Origin: Nitrospira sp. | GTDB taxonomy: Bacteria; Nitrospirota; Nitrospiria; Nitrospirales; Nitrospiraceae | DNA length: 44,493 bases | Assembly (NCBI GenBank): GCA_019636835.1 | Contig: JAHBWU010000025.1 | Location: forward strand, 1 to 44,493 | Reading direction: 5' to 3' | Part shown: piece after piece, positions 1-6,476 of the stretch | How the letters are laid out: each line of letters opens with the position of its first letter | Numbering within the stretch: the stretch's first letter is position 1 | Notes under the pieces: generated by a model | What the model saw: the letters and a program-made list of their open reading frames with translations, nothing else | Databases searched by the model: none | Told to the model about the DNA's origin: nothing | Program-made: the position numbers and the translations under genes

Positions 1-276
1 AAGCCTGGCCAGACCGTCGGCATCGGGGCAGGACAGATGAGCCGGGTGGATTCCGTGAAGTTGGCGGCCATGAAAGCGCAAATGCCGGTCAAAGGTTGTG
101 TCATGGCTTCAGACGCCTTCTTTCCGTTCCGCGATGGCCTCGATGCCGCAGCCGAAGTCGGTATTACGGCCGTCATTCAACCCGGAGGATCGATCCGGGA
201 TGCAGAAGTCGTCAAAGCCGCGGATGAACATGGGATGGCGATGATTCTGACGGGCATGCGCCACTTTAGACATTAG
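1..276 (+). CDS. purH: PurH C-terminus (AICAR transformylase / IMP cyclohydrolase), 5' end outside window
   Basis: The reading frame is open from the first base, so the gene enters from the left; 91 residues are visible before the TAG stop. PurH catalyses the last two steps of IMP synthesis: formylation of AICAR, then ring closure. The visible part is the end of the AICAR transformylase domain, with the family signatures [22 protein letters not shown] and IQPGGSIRD, and the usual ending close to GMRHFRH. An internal ATG at 37 is not the start, because the conserved GIGAGQ motif precedes it. It lies just upstream of purD on the same strand, a common purine gene pairing. The identification is firm; the N-terminal cyclohydrolase part cannot be seen. 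Confidence 0.95.
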   Translation, partial: KPGQTVGIGAGQMSRVDSVKLAAMKAQMPVKGCVMASDAFFPFRDGLDAAAEVGITAVIQPGGSIRDAEVVKAADEHGMAMILTGMRHFRH

Positions 277-284
277 TCGGAGAA

Positions 285-350
285 GGCTGCGGTTGAGGTT
301 AACTCAAAAGAGTCTTTGGATTTGATTCGAGTTCAGCCTTGACCGCAACC
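285..350 (+). terminator. Long hairpin between purH and purD
   Basis: The arms 285-305 and 329-350 pair over about 20 base pairs with G-U wobbles, one C-A mismatch and one bulged C (334), around a 23-base loop. It starts 9 bases after the purH stop. No T-run follows, so it is not a textbook intrinsic terminator. It could act as an attenuator, as an mRNA-stabilising structure protecting the purH end, or as a weak terminator. The pairing is seen directly; the function is inference. Confidence 0.45.
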
Positions 351-426
351 TGATTTCAACTGCCTCCTCGTGACTTCAGCCAAGATTTCTCCTACCAGAC
401 AGAACCCGATCGAGAAAGGTAGACCT

Positions 427-1701
427 GTGAAAATCCTTGTGGTCGGCAGTGGGGGGCGTGAGCATGCGATGGTGTGGAAGCTCGCGCAGAGTCCTCGCAA
501 GCCCATACTTTATTGCGCCCCGGGCAATGCGGGCATTGCTTCATCAGCGACCTGCATCCCGATTCGATCGGACGATGTTGCTGGTCTAAGAGACTTCGCT
601 CTCCAAGAAAAGATTGATGTGACGGTGATCGGACCTGAAGCGCCTCTGGCATTGGGCATCGTTGACGAATTCCGCAAAGCCCGGCTCAGAGTTTTTGGGC
701 CGACCAGGAGTGCCGCTCGTTTGGAAGCCAGCAAGATCTTCTCGAAGGAGGTCATGGCACAAGCGAAGATCCGGACGGCTCAAGCCAAGAGTTTCGAAAA
801 GATCGCGGACGCACTGGCCTATGTCGAGCAGCAGAAGGTACCGGTCGTGATCAAAGCGGACGGGCTGGCTCAAGGAAAAGGCGTGATCATTGCGACCACT
901 CATGACCAGGCGAGGCAGGCAATCGTGGATTCAATGGAGAAGGCCGTGTTCGGCCATGCCGGCAAACAGGTGCTGATCGAGGAATTCCTTGACGGGGAGG
1001 AGCTGACGATCATGGCCTTTACCGATGGCAGAACCGTGGTGCCGATGCCTCCGGCGCAGGATCATAAGCGGGTTGGTGATGGTGACACAGGCTTGAATAC
1101 CGGTGGAATGGGAGCCTATAGTCCAGCCCCTCTTGGGACATCTGATCTTCAAGGTAAAGTTTTACATGATGTCTTGCAGCCGATGGTGGACGCCATAGCA
1201 CGACTCGGTTCGCCATTTCAAGGTGTGTTGTACGCGGGGCTGATGGTGGTGAATGGAACGCCATACGTGCTCGAATTCAACGCTCGCATGGGCGATCCTG
1301 AAACACAAGTTGTGCTGCCCTTGCTCAAGACTGATTTTCTCGACGTCATCGAATCGGTGGTCGAACATCGGCTTGACCAACTTTCCGTTGAATGGCATCC
1401 GGACGCGACGGTCTGTGTAGTGATGGCATCGGGAGGCTACCCCGGTTCTTATCAACAGGGCGTATCGCTCTCTGGACTCCCCCCGGCAACCATTTCATCG
1501 GATTCCTCGATGGTCTTTCATGCGGGAACAGCACAGAAGGGGAATGAGATCGTCACAGCTGGCGGCCGCGTCCTCGGCGTTCTCGGTCGAGGGCGGACGT
1601 TATCCGAGGCACAACGCGAAGCCTATCGAGTCGTGAAGATGATTTCTTTTGAAGGTTGCCACTTCCGGACGGACATCGCGCACCGGGCTCTCAAGACATA
1701 A
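427..1701 (+). CDS. purD: Phosphoribosylamine-glycine ligase (GAR synthetase)
   Basis: PurD joins glycine to 5-phosphoribosylamine using ATP, the second step of purine synthesis, in the cytosol. The GTG at 427 is chosen as start: it gives VKILVVGSGGREHA, the standard PurD N-terminus, 424 residues (the usual length), and an AAAGGT-type ribosome site lies just upstream. A longer frame from the GTG at 370 adds 19 residues with no family counterpart. The ATP-grasp core is visible: KADGLAQGKGV, the glycine-rich NTGGMGAYSPAP, and the metal-binding stretch EFNARMGDPETQ. It follows purH and the 285-350 hairpin, so expression may be partly uncoupled from purH. Nothing is missing or truncated. Confidence 0.96.
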   Translation: MKILVVGSGGREHAMVWKLAQSPRKPILYCAPGNAGIASSATCIPIRSDDVAGLRDFALQEKIDVTVIGPEAPLALGIVDEFRKARLRVFGPTRSAARLEASKIFSKEVMAQAKIRTAQAKSFEKIADALAYVEQQKVPVVIKADGLAQGKGVIIATTHDQARQAIVDSMEKAVFGHAGKQVLIEEFLDGEELTIMAFTDGRTVVPMPPAQDHKRVGDGDTGLNTGGMGAYSPAPLGTSDLQGKVLHDVLQPMVDAIARLGSPFQGVLYAGLMVVNGTPYVLEFNARMGDPETQVVLPLLKTDFLDVIESVVEHRLDQLSVEWHPDATVCVVMASGGYPGSYQQGVSLSGLPPATISSDSSMVFHAGTAQKGNEIVTAGGRVLGVLGRGRTLSEAQREAYRVVKMISFEGCHFRTDIAHRALKT

Positions 1702-1954
1702 ACCAGGACAGTCCCCCATCCTCGAATGACCATGTCGGCAATGACATTGACCTGTCTGTTTCTGAGATAGATCTACCTACCTAAGTTGGCCTAGATCCAA
1801 ATAGCCGGAGCCGATCTTCTTCGTAGCCGATTCATCCAATCTGTTAGAATACCTAACCTTGAACACTCAGTGTGTGCGATAGGCGAAAGACGCAGAAATA
1901 AGCTACGACAACACTTGGTGTGTGATGATTATTTCCGATGAAAGGGGAGAGGCC

Positions 1955-2386
1955 ATGATACGCCACCCGATGTGGGTAATCAGTACGGTAGTTTGTTGCA
2001 GCCTCACACTTGGCCTTGTAGGATGTGACTATTGGCCTCCAGCCTTGCAAGCTGAGATCGAACAATTACGGTCGGAGACCCAGACCATGACCATGGAGAA
2101 GATTCAGCTTCAAGCCCAGGTCAGCGACTTGTCCAAAACCAAACAGGAGCTACAAGAGCAGGTCGATGGACTAAGTCGCATCAGCCGGGAAAAAACCGGA
2201 ATGATCACCAGCCTCCAAAATCAGTTGGATGCGGTACGCGCGAGGGCGTTGAAGGCGATGAATCCGAAGGCACCGTCTCATAAAACACCGACGAAACCAA
2301 CGATGAAGGCCAGGTCTGCCTCTAAAATCTCCCCTAAGGCGCCGGTAAACAAGAGCCCAGCTCCAAAGGCAGGGGGTGTCCGATAA
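1955..2386 (+). CDS. Small coiled-coil lipoprotein of unknown function
   Basis: This encodes 143 residues. The start at 1955 is supported by a GGGGAG ribosome site about six bases upstream; a GTG at 1922 would add a hydrophilic leader before the signal peptide. The N-terminus is a lipoprotein signal (hydrophobic stretch followed by LVGC, with Cys at about residue 24). After that comes a heptad-like region (residues about 30-95) rich in Glu, Gln, Leu and Lys that should form a coiled coil. The tail (about 100-143) is rich in Lys, Pro, Ala and Ser, possibly unstructured and able to touch peptidoglycan or nucleic acid. I do not recognise a named family; overall design resembles Lpp-like or YbgF-like envelope tethers, which is only an analogy. 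Its stop lies 13 bases from that of the convergent zinc-ribbon gene. Confidence 0.75.
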   Translation: MIRHPMWVISTVVCCSLTLGLVGCDYWPPALQAEIEQLRSETQTMTMEKIQLQAQVSDLSKTKQELQEQVDGLSRISREKTGMITSLQNQLDAVRARALKAMNPKAPSHKTPTKPTMKARSASKISPKAPVNKSPAPKAGGVR

Positions 2387-2399
2387 TCGGGCCGCGACT

Positions 2400-2756
2400 C
2401 TATTGTGACGAGGAGGGCGTCGTCGTATTGGATGGAGATGTTGACGAGCTGGCAGATGCCACAGACGTCGTTGCTGGAGCCGACGATGTTGTGGAGGCCG
2501 GCGCTGAAGGAGCGGTCTCCTTCTTCTCTTCTGTCTTCGCACTGGTTTCACCACCCGCGCCCGACGGCGGTTTGAGTTTATCGGAATAGTCGGTGACGTA
2601 CCAGCCACTCCCTTTAAACATGATCCCAGGCGATGAAATCAGCCGTCTGACTGCTTTCCCACAGCGCTCACATGTGGAGAGCGGATCGTCTTTGATGCTC
2701 TGCTTCACTTCGAAACGATACGAACAACCATCGCACTGATATTCGTAAATCGGCAC
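2400..2756 (-). CDS. FmdB-family zinc-ribbon protein
   Basis: The protein has 118 residues and opens with MPIYEYQCDGC, the hallmark of the FmdB/CxxC_CxxC_SSSS putative regulatory family. Four cysteines (C8, C11, C29, C32) form the zinc ribbon, followed by the conserved SSPGIMFKGSGWYVTDY segment. The tail, from about residue 65, is low-complexity Ser/Thr/Ala/Pro and probably disordered. Translation starts at GTG, with a strong GGGAGG site six bases before it. It is the last gene of the rsmD-coaD-aspC run, 59 bases after aspC, and is probably co-transcribed. The family is named for a methanogen-like operon regulator, but no molecular function has been established for most members; a regulatory or metal-handling role is speculation. 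Confidence 0.88.
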   Translation of the reverse strand: MPIYEYQCDGCSYRFEVKQSIKDDPLSTCERCGKAVRRLISSPGIMFKGSGWYVTDYSDKLKPPSGAGGETSAKTEEKKETAPSAPASTTSSAPATTSVASASSSTSPSNTTTPSSSQ

Positions 2757-2815
2757 CGCTTTCCTCCCTCTTACCTGTGCATAGAACTAATAGAACTAGA
2801 TGAGCCGATGCTCTC

Positions 2816-4009
2816 TTACTCCAACTTCGCGAAGGCCTGCTCCAGTCGCTCAAGTCCTCTGGTAATGTTCGTCATACTGGTGGCATAGGACAGCCTGAGA
2901 TGCCTCTGGCTTCCAAATGGTTCACCCGGGACGACGGCGATTCGGGCTTCATGCAAGAGATACTGCGCCACGTCATTCGGCGTCTTCAGTACACCCGATG
3001 GACCTCGTTTCCCCAACACACCTGTGATATTGGGGAACGCATAGAATGCCCCGGTCGGCATTCTACAGGACACACCAGGGATCTTGTTCAATCCTTCCAC
3101 AATGGTGACTCGGCGACGGGAAAATTCTTCCACCATGTTGCGGGTGAAGGGTTCTCCAAGGCGCAACGCAGCGACTGCGGCCTTCTGCGAGATCGAGCAG
3201 GGATTCGAGGTACTCTGACTTTGGATGTTGGCCATCGCCGTCACCAGATCTTTTGGACCGGCCGCATATCCGATTCGCCACCCTGTCATGGCATACGACT
3301 TTGAGACGCCGTTGATAATGACCGTTCGAGCAGCGATCTCCGATCCCAACGAGGCAATGCTGATGTGCGTGGCCCCATCATAGAGCACTTTTTCATAAAT
3401 CTCGTCCGAAATGACAAGGAGATCATGCCGGATCGCTGCTGAGGCAATCCGTTCCAGTGTCGTCTGATCATAAGTTGCGCCGGTAGGGTTACACGGGCTG
3501 TTCACGATGATGGCTTTAGTTCTCGGCGTAATGAGTCGTTCCAACTCCGGAGCATGGACTGCGTACCCGTCCTCCTCTTTGGTCGGTAATAGAACCGGCA
3601 TCGCATCATTGAGAAGCGCCTGATCCGAATAGGAAACCCAGTAGGGGATCGGAATGATGATCTCGTCACCCTCTTCGAGTAGGGCTTCTGCCAAATTGTA
3701 GAGCGAGTGCTTTGCCCCGCAAGAGACGAGGATTTGAGACTTTTCATATCGAAGCCCTAGTTCCGTGTGGAGCTTGTCGGCAATCGCTCCCCGTAACTCA
3801 TCAATCCCGGACGACGGAGTATACTTGGTAAACCCCTCGCGTATGGCCGCTTCTGCTGCGGCTTTCACCGGCTCCGGCGTGTCAAAATCCGGTTCTCCGG
3901 CTGAAAAGTCGATGACGTCCAGTCCTTGCGCCGCCATGGCCTTGGCGGTTGCCGCCATGGCCAGCGTCGGGGAAGGTGCGATACGACCAACACGTGCTGC
4001 CAATTTCAT
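2816..4009 (-). CDS. aspC: Aspartate aminotransferase, class I PLP-dependent
   Basis: This 397-residue enzyme belongs to the class I aminotransferases (bacterial AspAT subgroup Ib) that exchange amino groups between aspartate and 2-oxoglutarate; many members also act on aromatic or prephenate substrates. Visible landmarks are DFSAGEPDFDTP near the N-terminus, the NSPCNPTGA motif around 170, SDEIYE around 201, the PLP lysine K237 in GVSKSYAMTGWR, and a C-terminal Arg in LRLSYA for the substrate carboxylate. The start codon overlaps the coaD stop as ATGA, so the two genes are translationally coupled. The fold and family are certain; the exact preferred substrate cannot be read from sequence. 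Confidence 0.92.
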   Translation of the reverse strand: MKLAARVGRIAPSPTLAMAATAKAMAAQGLDVIDFSAGEPDFDTPEPVKAAAEAAIREGFTKYTPSSGIDELRGAIADKLHTELGLRYEKSQILVSCGAKHSLYNLAEALLEEGDEIIIPIPYWVSYSDQALLNDAMPVLLPTKEEDGYAVHAPELERLITPRTKAIIVNSPCNPTGATYDQTTLERIASAAIRHDLLVISDEIYEKVLYDGATHISIASLGSEIAARTVIINGVSKSYAMTGWRIGYAAGPKDLVTAMANIQSQSTSNPCSISQKAAVAALRLGEPFTRNMVEEFSRRRVTIVEGLNKIPGVSCRMPTGAFYAFPNITGVLGKRGPSGVLKTPNDVAQYLLHEARIAVVPGEPFGSQRHLRLSYATSMTNITRGLERLEQAFAKLE

Positions 4010-4494
4010 GATTTGAGACTCCGGATTCGAGCTTGTAGACGCCGAGCGACTTCCGGATGAAGAAAATCGGCTAGGTTCCCCCCATGCTGTGCCACATCTT
4101 TGATGATCGTCGAGGACAAATACGAATACTCTTCGCTGGGCATCAAGAACACGGTCTCCACCATCTTCGCAAGTTTTCGGTTGACGAGCGCCATCTGAAA
4201 CTCATGCTCAAAGTCAGAAATGGCGCGCAAGCCTCGGATAATCGCATGGGCACCTGAACGCTCGACATAATCGACGAGCAATCCATCGAACGGTGTGACC
4301 TCGACCTGTCCTACATCCTTCATGACCTGTTTTACCATGTCAAGGCGTTCAGCCAAATTGAAGAGCGGATGTTTAGAGGGATTCGGCGCGACGGCCACCA
4401 CCACCTTGTCGAACACACGGAGGCTGCGGGTGATGATGTCGGCGTGGCCATGTGTAATCGGATCAAAGGTGCCTGGATAAATGCCGATTTTCAT
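4006..4494 (-). CDS. coaD: Phosphopantetheine adenylyltransferase
   Basis: CoaD transfers AMP to 4'-phosphopantetheine to make dephospho-CoA, the penultimate step of coenzyme A synthesis. The 162-residue length is normal. The nucleotidyltransferase motif THGH (residues 14-17) follows the GIYPGTFDP N-terminus, and the second motif SSTIIK appears near residue 127. The gene overlaps rsmD upstream and aspC downstream by four bases each (ATGA), so translation of the three is coupled. The rsmD-coaD pairing is a widely conserved bacterial arrangement, which supports both names. Confidence 0.97.
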   Translation of the reverse strand: MKIGIYPGTFDPITHGHADIITRSLRVFDKVVVAVAPNPSKHPLFNLAERLDMVKQVMKDVGQVEVTPFDGLLVDYVERSGAHAIIRGLRAISDFEHEFQMALVNRKLAKMVETVFLMPSEEYSYLSSTIIKDVAQHGGNLADFLHPEVARRLQARIRSLKS

Positions 4495-5072
4495 GCCTGC
4501 ACGGTGTGGGAACGGAAGTAGAGGGATAAGGCCGTATCACCATAGCGATATCGTCGCAAAAACCTGGTGCACCCTAGCGACATGGGTAAGGCAGTCTTTG
4601 CAGCATGTTCGATAACCAGCCGTGAATCTAGAGCAAACAAATCGTCCACCCTCGACTCAGCGAGTAACGCTGGAAGCCCCGCCGCCTCGGCATAGGGCGG
4701 GTCAGCAAAGACGATATCGTAAGGACCGTTCCACTGCTCGGAACGGCTGAGAAATTGTTGGACAGTCTGGCCCAGCACGGCTATTTCCTCACCGATATGA
4801 CAGAGTTCCAGGTTTTTCCGCAGCAGTTTCAATGCATCCCGATTCGACTCGACGGAGGTCACGTGCGCAGCACCGCGACTGACGGCTTCGATCCCCACGG
4901 CTCCGGTCCCTGCATAGAGATCCAAAAACCGGCTGCTCGTGAGCCGATTACCGAGAATTGAAAACAGGGCTTCCCGAACCCGGTCAGAGGTTGGACGAAG
5001 AGCGAGTTTTCGCGGCCCGTAGAGTCGACGTCCTCTGTGGGTACCGGCGATCACACGCATACCAGACAACAT
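4491..5072 (-). CDS. rsmD: 16S rRNA (guanine966-N2)-methyltransferase
   Basis: RsmD methylates G966 of 16S rRNA using S-adenosylmethionine. The frame gives 193 residues. The S-adenosylmethionine site LDLYAGTGAVGIEA and the catalytic motif FADPPY are present, as is the family N-terminus RVIAGTHRGRRL with RPTSDRVREALF. Two starts are possible: ATG 5072, used here, or ATG 5060, which begins exactly at MRVIAG; neither has a clear ribosome site. It is the first gene of the rsmD-coaD-aspC-zinc-ribbon run, and its promoter should lie in the following gap, though I found no convincing one on this strand. Confidence 0.93.
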   Translation of the reverse strand: MLSGMRVIAGTHRGRRLYGPRKLALRPTSDRVREALFSILGNRLTSSRFLDLYAGTGAVGIEAVSRGAAHVTSVESNRDALKLLRKNLELCHIGEEIAVLGQTVQQFLSRSEQWNGPYDIVFADPPYAEAAGLPALLAESRVDDLFALDSRLVIEHAAKTALPMSLGCTRFLRRYRYGDTALSLYFRSHTVQA

Positions 5073-5183
5073 CGTCGTGAGTATGAGACTCTAACATAGC
5101 GTTTTTGCAGGGGTCAAGAAATGCGGAGAGAAGGGTTGACCGTAAGGGCCACGATTGAGTCTGGGAGGATCATCGGTACGCTT

Positions 5184-5212
5184 TTGACCGTCTTCTTGCG
5201 GAAGACTATAAT
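5184..5212 (+). promoter_or_regulatory. Consensus sigma-70 promoter with no obvious sense gene
   Basis: TTGACC at 5184-5189 and a perfect TATAAT at 5207-5212 are separated by 17 bases, as good a housekeeping promoter as any in the window. It points right, but the next gene on this strand, radC, starts about 450 bases away, and the gene in between (5310-5483) runs the other way. It may drive a small RNA, an antisense transcript or a long radC leader. Confidence 0.6.
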
Positions 5213-5254
5213 GCGATCGTTGTTCTCTTGATACGTCAGAGAAGACACGATCGC
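5213..5254. repeat. Dyad directly downstream of the promoter
   Basis: GCGATCGT at 5213-5220 and ACGATCGC at 5247-5254 are perfect complements. Inside them, TTCTCT (5223-5228) pairs with AGAGAA (5238-5243) around a 9-base loop. The outer arm touches the -10 box and spans the expected start of transcription. It could be an operator for a repressor, or the 5' hairpin of the transcript. Confidence 0.5.
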
Positions 5255-5309
5255 CCTAAGATCTCAGCAAACTCTCAGCACGTGCCCTGGCTCCGAGCAC
5301 GAATATAAT

Positions 5310-5483
5310 TTATCGAGCCGCGACGGTCTGAGATTCGCGGGCCGCAAGGCTCTTTCTGCGGTTGTTAGAGATGGTACGGTCAATAATGGCGCCGCAATTG
5401 ATACATTTCCATGCGTAGAACACGAGAAAGAAATCAGAGAAGCGTTCCAACATCATCATACCCTTGCACTTCGGACATTCCAT
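5310..5483 (-). CDS. Small zinc-ribbon protein, 57 residues
   Basis: The frame starts with MECPKC and has a second pair in KCINCG, so four cysteines (C3, C6, C27, C30) make a treble-clef or ribbon zinc site. The intervening part is hydrophobic and aromatic (ERFSDFFLVFYAW), and the tail is basic (NNRRKSLAARES). A strong GGGAGGG ribosome site sits five bases before the ATG, which argues strongly that the gene is real. Short proteins of this pattern are, from memory, frequent in Nitrospira genomes. No partner or function is known to me. It lies alone between rsmD (same strand, downstream) and radC (opposite strand), and a rightward promoter would transcribe it in antisense. Confidence 0.8.
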   Translation of the reverse strand: MECPKCKGMMMLERFSDFFLVFYAWKCINCGAIIDRTISNNRRKSLAARESQTVAAR

Positions 5484-5668
5484 TGATCCCTCCCATGGTG
5501 GTTACGTTCACAGCTGGTGGCAAAGTTAAGCAAGAGCTGCACCAATTTGTCATATTTCAGTATTTCAATGAGTTATGAATTACGTATTTGCCTTAGAGCG
5601 GTAATTTCGCCTTATTTGCCAGTACAAAAGAGTTCGGACCGTCAATTTTTTGTCATCTGAGGGTCTTC

Positions 5669-6394
5669 ATGGCGGGTAACAGATCCAGCAAAGGCATTGC
5701 ATACTGGCCAAAGACTGAACGTCCTCGTGAGCGTCTTCTGGCAAAGGGATCTGAGGCCCTATCCGATGCCCATCTACTCGCTATCCTCCTGAGAACCGGC
5801 CGCCGTGATTCGTCCGCCGTGCAAGTGGCCATCGAACTCCTCGACCGAGTAGGTGGGTTGGGAGGATTGGCGGCCTGCGGTATTGAAGAACTCTGCGCCA
5901 TCCCTGGCGTCGGCCCCGCCAAGGCAGCCCAACTCAAGGCTGCGTTGGCATTAGGGCGACGGTCGCTGGCCGTTCCAATGTCCACCGGCACTCGTATTTC
6001 CTCAAGCGCGGATCTGTTCAAACATTTTCACCCTGTACTCCGCGACGTGAAACATGAACTTTTCAAGGTCGTGCTGTTGGACGCAAAAAATATCGTGATC
6101 AAAGAGGCCACGGTCTCAGAGGGAAGCCTCACGCTCAGCATCGTGCATCCACGTGAGGTCTTTGCGCTGGCCGTGCGTGAATCGGCTGCAGCCGTTATTT
6201 TTCTTCACAATCATCCCAGCGGAGACCCGACTCCAAGCCCGGAAGATCGGCGATTGACCGACCGACTCGCAACGGCCGGGCAGCTATTGGGGATCCGCGT
6301 CCTGGACCATGTGATTATTGGAGACGGTCGGTACGTGAGTTTTGCCGATGAAGGATGGATGACAGGACAGAGAAATGAGTGCGAGGCCTCCTGA
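5669..6394 (+). CDS. radC: RadC family JAMM-domain protein
   Basis: The 241-residue protein has the standard RadC layout: an N-terminal region containing a helix-hairpin-helix motif (about residues 72-92, IPGVGPAKAAQL) and a C-terminal JAB/MPN domain. The JAMM metal site is complete: H180, H182, S190 and D193 in HNHPSGDPTPSPED. A TGAGGG site precedes the ATG. The family was once linked to DNA repair, but that role in E. coli was withdrawn; the biochemical activity remains uncertain. It is followed 82 bases later by the EF-G-like gene on the same strand. Confidence 0.95.
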   Translation: MAGNRSSKGIAYWPKTERPRERLLAKGSEALSDAHLLAILLRTGRRDSSAVQVAIELLDRVGGLGGLAACGIEELCAIPGVGPAKAAQLKAALALGRRSLAVPMSTGTRISSSADLFKHFHPVLRDVKHELFKVVLLDAKNIVIKEATVSEGSLTLSIVHPREVFALAVRESAAAVIFLHNHPSGDPTPSPEDRRLTDRLATAGQLLGIRVLDHVIIGDGRYVSFADEGWMTGQRNECEAS

Positions 6395-6476
6395 AATAAT
6401 GTCGACCGAAACAACGGCCCCGAGGAATATGAGGGAGCGAATGGTCTAAGTCCATACTCAACAAGGAGGGCGTACT

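Noticed and set aside
2171..2608. 145-codon Arg-rich minus-strand frame
   Set aside because: Overlaps the zinc-ribbon gene and the lipoprotein; low-complexity composition typical of a shadow frame.
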